Assembly (NCBI RefSeq): GCF_035762065.1
Contig: NZ_DASTPW010000016.1
Location: 14,695-78,694 of the forward strand
Direction: 5' to 3'
From: Methylibium sp035762065
Lineage (GTDB): Bacteria; Pseudomonadota; Gammaproteobacteria; Burkholderiales; Burkholderiaceae_C
DNA: 64,000 nt
Part shown: piece by piece, positions 50,158 through 59,211 of the stretch
Layout of the letters: each line of letters opens with the position of its first letter
Position numbering within the stretch: the first letter of the stretch is position 1
The notes under the pieces: generated by a model
What the model saw: only the letters and a program-made list of their open reading frames with translations
What the model was told of the DNA's origin: nothing
Database searches by the model: none
Made by a program: the position numbers and the translations under genes

Positions 50158-52956
50158 TCAATGCGCCTGGTCCCAGTTCGGGCCGACGCCCACCTCGGCG
50201 AGCAGCGGCACCTTCAACGCGGCCACGCCGGCCATCAGCGCCGGCACCGCGGTCCTGGCCCAGTCGAGCTCGGCCTCGGGCACCTCGAAGACGAGCTCGT
50301 CGTGCACCTGCAGGATCATCTTCGTCGCGCGCTGCTGCGCGTCGAGCGCGTCCTGCACCGCAATCATCGCAAGCTTGATCAGGTCGGCCGCGGTGCCCTG
50401 CATCGGCGCGTTGATCGCCTGGCGCTCCGCGCCGGCCTTGCGGGGGCCGTTGCCGCCGTTGATGTCAGGCAGCACGACGCGCCGCCCGAACAGCGTCTCG
50501 ACATAGCCGAGCTTGCGCGCCGATTCGCGCGTCTCGTCCATGTAGCGCTTGACGCCGGCGAAGCGCGCGAAGTAGCGGTCGATGTAGTCCTTCGCGGCCT
50601 TCTGCTCGATGCCGAGGTTGCTCGCGAGGCCGAACGCGCCCATGCCGTAGATCAGCCCGAAGTTGATGACCTTGGCGTAGCGCCGCTGCTCGCTCGACAC
50701 CTGCTCGACCGGCACGCCGAAGACCTCGCTCGCGGTCGCGCGGTGCACGTCGATGCCTTCGGAGAAGGCGTGCAGCAGGCCCGGGTCCTCGCTGATGTGG
50801 GCCATCAGCCGCAGTTCGATCTGCGAGTAGTCGGCCGAAAGGATCAGCGAGCCGGGCGGCGCGACGAAGGCCTCGCGCACGCGCCGGCCCTCGGCGGTGC
50901 GGATGGGGATGTTCTGCAGGTTCGGCTCGTTGCTCGAAAGCCGCCCGGTGACCGCGACCGCCTGCGCGTAGTTGGTGTGCACGCGGCCGGTCTCGGGGTT
51001 GACCATCAAGGGCAGCTTGTCGGTGTAGGTGCCCTTCAGCTTGGACAGGCTGCGGTGCTCGAGCAGTTTGGCCGGCAGCGGGAAGTCGGCGGCCAGTTCG
51101 GTCAGCACGTCCTCGTCGGTGCTGGGTGCGCCGCTCGGCGTTCTGCGCTTGACCGGCAGGCCCATCTTGGTGAACAGGATCTCGCAGATCTGCTTCGGCG
51201 AGCCCAAGTTGAAGGGCTGGCCCGCGAGCGCGTGCGCTTCCTGTTCGAGCGCGACCATGCGCGTGGCGAGTTCGGCGCTCTGGCGCGCGAGCACCGCGGC
51301 ATCGATCAGCACGCCGTGGCGTTCCATGCGCTGCAGCGTCGCCGACGCCGGCAGCTCGATGCGCTCGTACACCTCGCGCAGCCGGGGCTCGGCCTCGAGC
51401 CGCGGCCACAGCGTGCGGTGCACGTGCAGCGTCATCTCGCTGTCCTCGCCCGAGTACTCGGTGGCGCGCTCGACGCTCACCTGCGCGAACGGGATCTGGC
51501 TCGCGCCCTTGCCGGCCACGTCCTCGTAGGCGAGGCCCTTGCGGTCGAGGTGCCGGCTCGCGAGGCTTTCCAGGCTGTGCGGCTTGTGGGCTTCGAGCAC
51601 GTAGCTCTGCAGCATCGTGTCGTGCACGTAGCCGCGCACCGCGATGCCGTGGTTGGCGAAGACGTGCTGGTCGTACTTGATGTTCTGGCCGAGCTTGGCG
51701 CAGCCCGCGTCCTCGAGCCAGGGCTTCAGCGTTGCGAGCACCTCGTCGATCGGCAGCTGGTCGGGCGCGCCGGGGTAGGTGTGGGCCAGCGGGATGTAGC
51801 AGGCGCGGCCCGGCTCGACGCTGAAGCTCAGGCCGACGATGCGCGCGCGCATCGGATCGAGGCTGTCGGTCTCGGTGTCGAGCGCCACGAGCTCGGCCGC
51901 CTCGATGTGCGCCCGCCACGCGGCGAAGGCCTCGCGGTCGAGCACCGTCTCGTAGTGCGTCGCGGCAACCGGCTCGGCGGGCAGCGGATCGGCCGCGGTG
52001 ACCGGCACCGCCGCTTCGGCCGGCACCGCGCCGGCGAGCGCGGCTTCCATCTCGCGCTTGAACTCGCGGAAGGCATGGCGCGTGTAGAACGCGAGCAGCC
52101 CCTCGTGATCCGGCAGCCGCCACTCGAGCGCGCGCCAGGCCTCGGGGCCGGGCCAGCCGGCGATCGATGCGACGAGATCGCAATCGGTCTTCACCGTGAC
52201 CAGCTTGCGGCCCGTCGGCAGCCAGTCGAGGGCCTTGCGCAGGTTCTCGCCGGCGGCGCCCTTGATGCTGCCGGCCGCGGCGATCACCCCGTCGAGCGAG
52301 CCGTGCTCGGCGATCCATTTCGCCGCGGTCTTCGGGCCGACTTTCTCGACGCCGGGCACGTTGTCCACCGCGTCGCCGACCAGCGTCAGGTAGTCGACGA
52401 TGCGCTCGGGCGGCACGCCGAACTTCTCGACCACGCCGGCCGGGTCCAGACTCTCGTTGCTCATCGTGTTGATCAGCGTGACGCGATCGTTGACGAGCTG
52501 CGCGAGGTCTTTGTCGCCGGTGGAGATCATCACGTCGCGGCCCGCTTCGGCCGCGGCACGCGCGAGCGTGCCGATCACGTCGTCGGCCTCGACGCCGGGC
52601 AGCTCGATGATCGGCCAGCCGAGCATGCGCACGACGTCGTGGATCGGCTCGATCTGGCGCGCCAGATCCTCCGGCATCGCCGAGCGCGTGGCCTTGTAGT
52701 CGGGGTACCAGTCGTCGCGGAAGGTCTTGCCCTTCGCGTCGAACACGCAGGCGGCATGAACGCTCGGGAACTGCTCGCGCAGCTTCTTGAGCATCGCGAC
52801 CATGCCGCGCACCGCGCCGGTGGGCTCGCCCTGCGGATCGCGCAGGTCGGGCAGCGCGTGGTACGCGCGGTAGAGGTAGCTGGAGCCGTCGACCAGCAGC
52901 AGCCGGGCCGAGCCGGTGGCCGAGGGCGACGCTTCGAGGGCGGGCGCGGCGGTCAT
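50158..52956 (-). CDS. polA: DNA polymerase I
   Basis: A 932-residue enzyme with three complete domains. The 5' nuclease (about 15-300) contains LLLVDGSSYLYRAYHALPDL and GVEADDVIGTLA. The 3'-5' exonuclease has LVALDTETDSLDPM, so proofreading residues are intact. The polymerase has LILSADYSQIELRLMAHISE, RRYAKVINFGLIYGMGAFGL and ILQVHDELVFEV. It fills gaps in repair and replaces RNA primers. The start ATG is 75 bases from the divergent DUF2782 gene. The AmpG-like gene follows two bases after its stop. Confidence 0.96.
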   Translation of the reverse strand: MTAAPALEASPSATGSARLLLVDGSSYLYRAYHALPDLRDPQGEPTGAVRGMVAMLKKLREQFPSVHAACVFDAKGKTFRDDWYPDYKATRSAMPEDLARQIEPIHDVVRMLGWPIIELPGVEADDVIGTLARAAAEAGRDVMISTGDKDLAQLVNDRVTLINTMSNESLDPAGVVEKFGVPPERIVDYLTLVGDAVDNVPGVEKVGPKTAAKWIAEHGSLDGVIAAAGSIKGAAGENLRKALDWLPTGRKLVTVKTDCDLVASIAGWPGPEAWRALEWRLPDHEGLLAFYTRHAFREFKREMEAALAGAVPAEAAVPVTAADPLPAEPVAATHYETVLDREAFAAWRAHIEAAELVALDTETDSLDPMRARIVGLSFSVEPGRACYIPLAHTYPGAPDQLPIDEVLATLKPWLEDAGCAKLGQNIKYDQHVFANHGIAVRGYVHDTMLQSYVLEAHKPHSLESLASRHLDRKGLAYEDVAGKGASQIPFAQVSVERATEYSGEDSEMTLHVHRTLWPRLEAEPRLREVYERIELPASATLQRMERHGVLIDAAVLARQSAELATRMVALEQEAHALAGQPFNLGSPKQICEILFTKMGLPVKRRTPSGAPSTDEDVLTELAADFPLPAKLLEHRSLSKLKGTYTDKLPLMVNPETGRVHTNYAQAVAVTGRLSSNEPNLQNIPIRTAEGRRVREAFVAPPGSLILSADYSQIELRLMAHISEDPGLLHAFSEGIDVHRATASEVFGVPVEQVSSEQRRYAKVINFGLIYGMGAFGLASNLGIEQKAAKDYIDRYFARFAGVKRYMDETRESARKLGYVETLFGRRVVLPDINGGNGPRKAGAERQAINAPMQGTAADLIKLAMIAVQDALDAQQRATKMILQVHDELVFEVPEAELDWARTAVPALMAGVAALKVPLLAEVGVGPNWDQAH

Positions 52957-53018
52957 CCGACCGATTGTGGCGGGAGGTCTTCGGGCACGCGGGATGCCGT
53001 CGGCGCGGGCACGCTGCC

Positions 53019-53024
53019 TAGAAT
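53019..53024 (+). promoter_or_regulatory. Possible -10 element abutting the DUF2782 gene
   Basis: TAGAAT, seven bases before the ATG at 53032. If used, transcription would begin at or within a base or two of the start codon, giving a leaderless mRNA. No good -35 element is visible. Confidence 0.35.
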
Positions 53025-53031
53025 CCCGCCC

Positions 53032-53394
53032 ATGCCGCGCACCCTCGTCCTGCCGCTTCTCGTGTTCGCCGCGCTGGCCGGCGCGGCCTCGGCCCAGGCG
53101 CAGCAGGGCCCGGATGCGGCGAAGCCGGCAGCGCGCGACAAGCCGGCGCCCGTCGCGGCGCCGCTGCCGTCCGGTGAACCCGCAGTGCGGCGCGATGTCA
53201 TCGAAGACGACAACGCCCGCATCGAGGAACTCCGCGTGCGCGGCGCGGTGCGCAGCATCACCGTCAAGCCCAAGGGTCCGATCCGCGCCGAATACGAAGT
53301 GCTGCCGACCGATGCGGCGCGCGATCCTTCCGACGGCCCCGGCACGACCAAGGGCGCCCAGGGCCGCCGCGTCTGGCGCGTGCTCGATTTCTGA
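53032..53394 (+). CDS. Exported DUF2782 protein
   Basis: A 120-residue protein with a signal peptide (LVLPLLVFAALAGAASAQAQ). The mature part has a Pro/Ala-rich leader and then the DUF2782 core: VRRDVIEDDNARIEELRVRG, then GPIRAEYEVLPTD and a final GRRVWRVLDF. Genes of this family commonly lie between polA and thrB in Betaproteobacteria, exactly as here. The function is unknown. The thrB GTG follows after seven bases. Confidence 0.88.
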   Translation: MPRTLVLPLLVFAALAGAASAQAQQGPDAAKPAARDKPAPVAAPLPSGEPAVRRDVIEDDNARIEELRVRGAVRSITVKPKGPIRAEYEVLPTDAARDPSDGPGTTKGAQGRRVWRVLDF

Positions 53395-53401
53395 GGCCGC
53401 G

Positions 53402-54373
53402 GTGGCGGTCTTCACACCGGTCGGCGTTGACCAGGCCGCCGAACTCGCCGCGCGGCTGGGCCTCGGTGCCTTGCGGGCGCTGACGCCGATCACCGCCGGC
53501 ATCGAGAACACCAACTACTTCGTCACCACGCAGCGCGGCGAGTTCGTGCTGACGCTGTTCGAGCGATTGAGCTTCGACGAGCTGCCCTTCTATCTGCAGC
53601 TGATGAAGCATCTCGCCGGCAAGGGCGTCGCGGTGCCGGAACCGCAGGCCGATGCGGCCGGCGAGATCCTCCACCGGGTGCAGGGCAAGCCGGCCGCGAT
53701 CGTCTACCGCCTCGCGGGCAACCACGTGATGGCGCCGGGCGCCTGGCACTGCGAGCAGGTCGCCGCGATGCTCGCGCGCATGCACCTCGCAGCCGCCGAC
53801 TATCCGCTGCATCAGCCCAACCTGCGCGGCCTCGCGTGGTGGAGCGAGACGGCGCCGCTGGTGCGGCCCTTCCTCGCGCCGGAGCAGCGCGCGCTGCTCG
53901 ACGACGAGCTCGCGTTCCAGCAGCACCTGGCCGCGAGCCCCGCCGACGCCGGCCTGCCGCGCGCCGCGATCCACGCCGACCTGTTCCGCGACAACGTCAT
54001 GTTCGACACCGACGTGCACGGCCACCAGCGGCTCACAGGCTTCTTCGACTTCTATTTCGCCGGCGTCGATCGCCTCGCGTTCGACATCGCGGTCTGCCTG
54101 AACGACTGGTGCATCGACCTCGCCACCGGCCGCCTCGACGAAGACCGCGCCGCCGCCTTCGTCGCCGCCTACGAGACGGTGCGCCCGCTCACCGGCGACG
54201 AGCGCCGGCTGCTGCCCGCGCTGATGCGTGCGGCGGCGCTGCGCTTCTGGATCTCGCGGCTGTGGGACTTCCATCTGCCGCGCGCCGCCACCACGCTCGT
54301 GCCGCACGATCCGGCGCACTTCGAGCGCGTGCTGCGCGAGCGCATCGCCCAACCCTGGCATCCGGCCCAATGA
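53402..54373 (+). CDS. thrB: Homoserine kinase (ThrB, aminoglycoside-phosphotransferase-like type)
   Basis: The 323-residue kinase makes O-phosphohomoserine for threonine synthesis. It belongs to the type unrelated to the GHMP kinases. MAVFTPVGVDQAAELAARLG is the typical start; PITAGIENTNYFVTT forms the ATP loop. AAIHADLFRDNVMFD is the catalytic loop and LTGFFDFYFAGVDRL the metal motif. The start is GTG at 53402. Its stop overlaps the next ATG (ATGA). Confidence 0.93.
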   Translation: MAVFTPVGVDQAAELAARLGLGALRALTPITAGIENTNYFVTTQRGEFVLTLFERLSFDELPFYLQLMKHLAGKGVAVPEPQADAAGEILHRVQGKPAAIVYRLAGNHVMAPGAWHCEQVAAMLARMHLAAADYPLHQPNLRGLAWWSETAPLVRPFLAPEQRALLDDELAFQQHLAASPADAGLPRAAIHADLFRDNVMFDTDVHGHQRLTGFFDFYFAGVDRLAFDIAVCLNDWCIDLATGRLDEDRAAAFVAAYETVRPLTGDERRLLPALMRAAALRFWISRLWDFHLPRAATTLVPHDPAHFERVLRERIAQPWHPAQ

Positions 54374-55170
54374 AGCTCAAGACGGTACGCGCCGCGCAAG
54401 GCCTGATGTGGCTGCGCGCCGGCCTCGCGGTGTTCGCGCGGCAGCCGCTCGGCTTCTCGGCGCTGTTCGCGCTGTTCGGGCTCGCGATCGTCCTGCTGCT
54501 GCAGGTGCCGGTCGTCGGGCAGTTCGCGGCGCTCGCGCTGATGCCCTGGCTCAACCTCGCCTTCCTGCTCGGCACGCGCGACGCGCTGGTCGGCCGCACG
54601 CCGCGGCCGGCGCTGCTGCTCGAGCCTTGGCGCAACGTCGTGCTGCGCAAGCGGCTGATCCATGTGGGCATCGCCTACGCGCTCGGCACGCTGGTGGTGG
54701 TGCTCGTCGCGCATGCGCTCGACGGCGGCCGCTTCGTCGCGGCGCTGGAAGCGCTGGCCGACGACCAGGCGCCGCCGGAGTCGATGGCCGACGGCTCGCT
54801 CGCCTGGGCGGTGCTGCTGCGGCTCGCGCTGCTGTCGCTGCTGTCGTTGCTGTTCTGGTACGTGCCGGGGCTGGTCGCCTGGGGCGAGATGCCGCTGTCC
54901 AAGGCGCTGTTCGCGAGCGCCGTCGCCTGCCTGCGCTCGCTCGGCGCGCTGGCCGCCTTCAACCTCGGCTGGATGGCGGTGATCGTGCTGGCCGTCTCGG
55001 TGATGCAGGTGCTGCTCGCGCTGATCGGCCTGGGCAACGTGGTCGCGCAGGCGGTGGTGCCGGTGGCGATGCTCGCCACGACGGCCTTCTACGCATCGCT
55101 CTACTTCGGCTTCGTCGACAGCTTCGAGTTCGACGGGCAGGACAAAGCCGGCCCACAGGTCGGCTCCTGA
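54370..55170 (+). CDS. BPSS1780-family inner-membrane protein
   Basis: A 266-residue protein with about six hydrophobic segments (SALFALFGLAIVLLLQVPVV, AYALGTLVVVLVAHAL, LLRLALLSLLSLLFWYVPGL, LGWMAVIVLAVSVMQVLLAL and the region around AVVPVAMLATTAFYASLYFG). The spacing is that of the BPSS1780 family, of unknown function, which regularly follows thrB in Burkholderiales. The last eight residues (KAGPQVGS) are encoded by the first copy of a short direct repeat, so the C-terminus seems recently altered. Confidence 0.85.
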   Translation: MKLKTVRAAQGLMWLRAGLAVFARQPLGFSALFALFGLAIVLLLQVPVVGQFAALALMPWLNLAFLLGTRDALVGRTPRPALLLEPWRNVVLRKRLIHVGIAYALGTLVVVLVAHALDGGRFVAALEALADDQAPPESMADGSLAWAVLLRLALLSLLSLLFWYVPGLVAWGEMPLSKALFASAVACLRSLGALAAFNLGWMAVIVLAVSVMQVLLALIGLGNVVAQAVVPVAMLATTAFYASLYFGFVDSFEFDGQDKAGPQVGS

Positions 55171-55204
55171 AAGTGAATAGCCGGCCCGCAGGCCGGCTCC
55201 TGAA
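55146..55204. repeat. Pair of 26-base direct repeats with internal hairpins
   Basis: AGCCGGCCCACAGGTCGGCT followed by CCTGAA (55146-55171) recurs at 55179-55204 with two changes that restore a perfect stem (AGCCGGCC-CGCA-GGCCGGCT). A third related hairpin, GGCCCGC-ATCC-GCGGGCC, follows at 55209-55226. The first copy supplies the final codons and TGA stop of the upstream gene. The hairpins sit between convergent genes and may act as a weak two-way terminator; there is no T run. Confidence 0.75.
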
Positions 55205-55239
55205 CACCGGCCCGCATCCGCGGGCCGATGCCGCGAGGC

Positions 55240-57495
55240 TCAGGTTCCGACCCGGCCGCCGTCGTTCTTGGTGATCGCAAGCGTGGCCGAGCGCGGCCGG
55301 GCGGTCGCGCCGCCGGGGCCGTAGCCGGCATTGCCGGGCCAGTGGCTCAGGTAGGCCGCCGGGTTCGGCACGTTGGCCGCGGTGATCGTCTCGCCGGGGT
55401 GCTGGATGTTCGCGAACACCGTCGTGCCGTCGGGCGTTTCGGTGCAGCCGGTCAGCTCGCAGTCCTTCGGGCCGACGAGGAAGCGCTTCAGCGTGGTCGC
55501 CGTCGGCTTCGCGCCGACGTAGGTGTCGACGGTGACCGTGCCGGTGCCGGTCGTGTAGCTCAGCGTCGTCTTCGCACCGCCGTCGCCGACCGAACCCGGC
55601 ACACCGATCAGCATCATGCAGTTGGTCGCATCGACGTAGGCGCCGTCGTCGGTCTGGATCCAGCACAACTTCGTGTTCGGGCTGAACCACAGGCCGTCGG
55701 GGCTGGAGAAGTCCTGGTCGGCGGTCAGCCCGGAAAGGTTCACGAGCGTCGGGCTCGCGTCCGACTGTGCGCCGAACAGGTAGACGTCCCAGGTGAAGCT
55801 GGTCGCCGCGCCCTCGCCGCCGGCTTCCCTCATGCGGATGATGTGGCCGTTGATGTTGCCGGGCGCGCTCGCCGCGGTCGGCGCGTCGGTGTAGGCGCGC
55901 GGGTTGGCCGCGTCCACGGCCTGCTGCCCCGCCGCCGCGACGACCTTGCGGTTGCTGTTGTTGGTGAGCGTGTAGTAGATCTCGCCGGTGGTCGGGTGCA
56001 CCGCGCACCACTCGGGGCGATCCATCGCGGTCGCGCCCACCGCATCGGCCGCGAGCCGCGCGTTGACCGCGATGTCGGCCTGGTCGGCGAAGGCGTAGGC
56101 GGTGTAGCTCGCCGGGATGTTCGCGACGGTCAGCTCGATCCAGGTGCCGGTGCCGTCGGCGTTGAACTTCGCGACATAGAGCTTGCCCGCGTCGAGGTAC
56201 TTGTCGCCGACGGCGATGCGGTCGGCGGCGGAGGCGTCGGCGGCGCTCCAGTTCGCGGTCGACACGTACTTGTAGATGTACTCGCCGCGCGAGTCGTCGC
56301 CCATGTAGACCGCCAGCGGCTTGCCTTCGGCGACGCGGCCGAAGGCGGCGCTCTCGTGCGCGAAGCGGCCGAGCGTGGTGCGCTTCTTCACCGCGGCGGT
56401 CTTGCTGTACGGATCGATCTCGACGATGTAGCCGAAGGTGTTCAGTTCGTTGCGGTAGTCGCCCGTGCCGTCGGCCGGCGCTCCGGCGCGCGCGCTGATG
56501 TTCCAGCGGTCGTACTTGTCGTCGGCGCCCGAGGTCTCCCAGCCGTGGCGGCTGGCCGCGCCCTGCGCACGGCCGTAGCGGTTCAGCGAGACCACGCTCT
56601 TCGCATTGGCCGCCGCGGTGCGGTCGGCGTTGTCGGTGGCCGAGCGGGTGAAGTAGCCGGCCCAGTTCTCCTCGCCGGTGAGGAAGCTGCCCCAGGGCGT
56701 GTAGCCGGTGCCGCAGTTGTTGATCGTGCCGCGCGCGGCGACGCCGGTGGTCGAGTACTTCGTGCGCATCAGCGCGTTGCCGCGCGCGACGCCGGAAAGC
56801 TCCACCGGCGTCAGCGGCGTGACGCGGCGGTTGTAGCTGGAGGCCGCCACGTAGCTCCAGGACGAGCCGGTCTTGCGCACTTCGACGACGGACACGCCGT
56901 GCGCCGGGATCTCCTTGTCGGACTCCGCCGCCGGCCGTGCGCCGGCGACGCGGGTGGCGCCGGCCACGTGGAGGAAGTTGTCGGTCAGCGCCTCGTGGTT
57001 CATCGCGAGCAGGCCGCGCGTCGAGCCGTTCGGGTCGCGCGCCGTGCCGTCGGCGTTGAGGCCGAAGTACTCCATGCCGTCGTGGTGGTCGCCGGCGCGG
57101 TTGTCGTAGTCGGTGTCGGTGCCGTCGTTCTTGAACGCTGGCGTCGCGGCGGTGAGCGGGTCGCCGAGTGCGTAGATCGGCGTCGCGGTGTAGCCGACCG
57201 GCACGCTGACGACGTCGGCCGTGCTCTTCGCGACCGCGCCGAAGCCGAGGCTCGTGACCGGCGCGGGCGCGGCTGCGGCCGGCGCGGGCACCGGATCGTC
57301 GTCGCCGCCACCGCAGGCGGCCAGCGGCAGGCTGCCCAGCACCATGCTCGCGGCGGTGCCGAGGCCACCGCGCAGCAGCGAGCGACGGCTCAGGCCGGCT
57401 TCGAGCACTTCCATGAAGCGGGGGTTGCCGCTGCGGTTGTGGTCCTCGTCGTCGTGAGGGATGCCATGCACTGAGAAATCAACGGGCTTGTTCAT
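55240..57495 (-). CDS. phoX: PhoX-family (DUF839) Tat-exported phosphatase
   Basis: A 751-residue protein related to the calcium/iron-dependent alkaline phosphatase PhoX. The twin-arginine signal is RRSLLRGGLGTAASMVLGSL, ending in LPLAACGGGDDD, which also looks like a lipobox. Conserved family blocks are AMNHEALTDNFLH, GSFLTGEENWAGYFTRS, RFAHESAAFGR, SSPDGLWFSPNTKLCWIQTD and FANIQHPGET. It would release phosphate from organic esters in the periplasm or at the surface. Its start overlaps the upstream haem/anchor gene by 17 bases. PhoX function is likely but unproved in this long subgroup. Confidence 0.88.
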   Translation of the reverse strand: MNKPVDFSVHGIPHDDEDHNRSGNPRFMEVLEAGLSRRSLLRGGLGTAASMVLGSLPLAACGGGDDDPVPAPAAAAPAPVTSLGFGAVAKSTADVVSVPVGYTATPIYALGDPLTAATPAFKNDGTDTDYDNRAGDHHDGMEYFGLNADGTARDPNGSTRGLLAMNHEALTDNFLHVAGATRVAGARPAAESDKEIPAHGVSVVEVRKTGSSWSYVAASSYNRRVTPLTPVELSGVARGNALMRTKYSTTGVAARGTINNCGTGYTPWGSFLTGEENWAGYFTRSATDNADRTAAANAKSVVSLNRYGRAQGAASRHGWETSGADDKYDRWNISARAGAPADGTGDYRNELNTFGYIVEIDPYSKTAAVKKRTTLGRFAHESAAFGRVAEGKPLAVYMGDDSRGEYIYKYVSTANWSAADASAADRIAVGDKYLDAGKLYVAKFNADGTGTWIELTVANIPASYTAYAFADQADIAVNARLAADAVGATAMDRPEWCAVHPTTGEIYYTLTNNSNRKVVAAAGQQAVDAANPRAYTDAPTAASAPGNINGHIIRMREAGGEGAATSFTWDVYLFGAQSDASPTLVNLSGLTADQDFSSPDGLWFSPNTKLCWIQTDDGAYVDATNCMMLIGVPGSVGDGGAKTTLSYTTGTGTVTVDTYVGAKPTATTLKRFLVGPKDCELTGCTETPDGTTVFANIQHPGETITAANVPNPAAYLSHWPGNAGYGPGGATARPRSATLAITKNDGGRVGT

Positions 57496-58801
57496 CGGGT
57501 AGATCCTTGCGACTGCTGGGAAACGGGAGGGCGGCCGGCATGCCGGGCACGGCCGAGGCGACGGGACGGTAGGCAGGCTCCGTGAACGCCCCGTGAAAGC
57601 GACGTGACAGGCGGGTGACGGCGCCGCGCGACATCAGGCACAGCAGCGCGATGGCGGCCGCCACGCTCAAGGTGGGATCGAGCCGCTGCCCTCGGGCGGG
57701 CGGCGCGGCGGCGCAGCCGGCTCCGCCGCCGTCGCCCGGCGCGGCCTCGGCCGGTGCGCCGGTCGCGGACGGCGCGGCCGGGGGAGCGGCGGCCTCGGCC
57801 TCGCCCGCAAGCAACAGCCCGCCGGGCTGGGTGGCGTCGCCGCGCCATTGGAGGTAGGCGTCGAAGCGCCCCGCCGCGCCGCTTGCGAACGACAGCGTCG
57901 CCGTGCATGCGGCACCCGGCGCCAGCAGCGTGCCGGTGCCGCAGGCCGGCGTCGCGGCGCCTTGGGCCGCCGCGAAGCGGAAGGCGTCGCGACCCGGGCC
58001 GGTCAGCGCCGTCACGCCCAGCGCCGCTTCGGCGGTGCCCCGGTTGACGATGCGCACGCTGCGCACCGTCGACGCCCCGACCGGCGTGCGGCCGAAGTCA
58101 AGCACCGCGTCGGGCGGCTCGACGGCGAGCACGCCCAGCGGCTCGCTGCGGCCGGCATAGGACAGCGGCACCACCCACGGCCGCGGCGTGATGCCGGTGA
58201 CGACGACCGCCGCGGCCGCCGGCCCGGCCGCCGCCGGCTGGGCGCGCAGCCGCACGCGGCACTCGGCCCCGGCAGGCAGCGTCGCGGCGCAGTCGGTGTC
58301 GAGCAGCAAGCCGGCCGCACCCACGCCCGCGAGCTGCGGCGCGCCGAGCGCGAGCGACGTGCCCGAGACGTTGCGCAGGCTGAGCGTGTGCACCGGCGAG
58401 ACCGCACCGAGCGCGACACCGCCGAACTCGATCGTCACCGGCCACAGCACGGCCGGCGCCGCGGGCGAGGCCGCCGCCGCCACCGCGCCGAGGTAGGCGG
58501 CGAGATCGGCCACGTCGGCGTCGGCCAGCAGGGGCTTGAGGTAGCCCATCACGCCGACCGTGCCGAGCGCGCGCTGCAGTGCGGACGGCTGGTCCGCCGC
58601 GCGCAGCAGGTTGTTGCGGCCCTGGCTCGGGTCGGGGCCGTGACAGCTGACGCAGCTCGCGGCACCGGGCAGCTGGAGGTAGAGCTGCGCGCCGCGGACC
58701 GCGTCTTGCGCAAGCGCCACGTTGCAGGCCGCTGCGGCGAGCGCGCCGGCCAGGCCGTTCCGCAGCCGGCGCGATGCAGGCAGGACGGCGGCAGGCGGCA
58801 T
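57479..58801 (-). CDS. Exported haem-c/choice-of-anchor protein with a sorting-signal-like segment
   Basis: A 440-residue protein with a signal peptide (NGLAGALAAAACNVALAQDA), a cytochrome-c-like domain (single haem motif CVSCH near residue 50; methionine-bearing GVMGYLKPLLADADVADLAA), and two immunoglobulin-like choice-of-anchor domains (about 115-325, e.g. FGGVALGAVSPVHTLSLRN and LDFGRTPVGASTVRSVRIVN). Near residue 350 comes GDGGGAGCAAAPPARGQRL, then hydrophobic DPTLSVAAAIALLCLMSR and basic residues, resembling JDVT-CTERM-type sorting signals. Unusually about 50 more residues follow. It overlaps phoX, so the two probably act together, e.g. by tethering. Confidence 0.78.
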   Translation of the reverse strand: MPPAAVLPASRRLRNGLAGALAAAACNVALAQDAVRGAQLYLQLPGAASCVSCHGPDPSQGRNNLLRAADQPSALQRALGTVGVMGYLKPLLADADVADLAAYLGAVAAAASPAAPAVLWPVTIEFGGVALGAVSPVHTLSLRNVSGTSLALGAPQLAGVGAAGLLLDTDCAATLPAGAECRVRLRAQPAAAGPAAAAVVVTGITPRPWVVPLSYAGRSEPLGVLAVEPPDAVLDFGRTPVGASTVRSVRIVNRGTAEAALGVTALTGPGRDAFRFAAAQGAATPACGTGTLLAPGAACTATLSFASGAAGRFDAYLQWRGDATQPGGLLLAGEAEAAAPPAAPSATGAPAEAAPGDGGGAGCAAAPPARGQRLDPTLSVAAAIALLCLMSRGAVTRLSRRFHGAFTEPAYRPVASAVPGMPAALPFPSSRKDLPDEQAR

Positions 58802-58983
58802 CGCCCGACGCTAGCGCGGCGGGGGCCGGCGCCATCGATGCCCGACGCCGGCCTGCTGGCTTCGCGGTCTGTCATCGTCCTGACGCAACGATCGGTCGAC
58901 GCGCGCGACGCGGAAGTGCGTCGACCGTGCGCCGACTCGACCCAGAATCGCGCGCACGGCCTTGCGGCCGCTGGAGTCCGACC

Positions 58984-59199
58984 ATGCTGCGATCGAACCT
59001 CAAGCTCGTGCTGCTGCTGACCGCCGCGCTGCCCCTGGGCGGCTGCGCGGTCGTCAGCGTCGCCGGCGCCGTGGCCGGCGCGGCGATTAGCGTGACCGGC
59101 GCGGTGGTCAGCACCGGCGTCGAGGTCACCGGCAAGGTGATCGGCGCCGGCATCGACGCCGCCACGTCGGACGACGAGGACGGCGAAGCGAAGAAGTAG
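58984..59199 (+). CDS. Small Gly/Ala/Val-rich lipoprotein
   Basis: A 71-residue protein. The N-terminus (LRSNLKLVLLLTAALPLGGC) is a lipoprotein signal with modified Cys at about residue 21. The mature part is a run of small residues (VVSVAGAVAGAAISVTGAVV, then STGVEVTGKVIGAGIDAA) ending in an acidic/basic tail DDEDGEAKK. Similar tiny lipoproteins with alternating Val/Thr/Gly-Ala occur in many Proteobacteria without known function. A Pho-box-like CTGTCAT lies about 110 bases upstream. Confidence 0.75.
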   Translation: MLRSNLKLVLLLTAALPLGGCAVVSVAGAVAGAAISVTGAVVSTGVEVTGKVIGAGIDAATSDDEDGEAKK

Positions 59200-59211
59200 C
59201 GCAAGCCCAGG

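Noticed and set aside
50161..53394. A 1077-codon open frame on the plus strand opposite polA
   Set aside because: It is a high-GC antisense shadow: Arg/Ala/Val/His-rich with no motifs, while the minus strand encodes a complete DNA polymerase I. Only its last 120 codons (from 53032) are a real gene.
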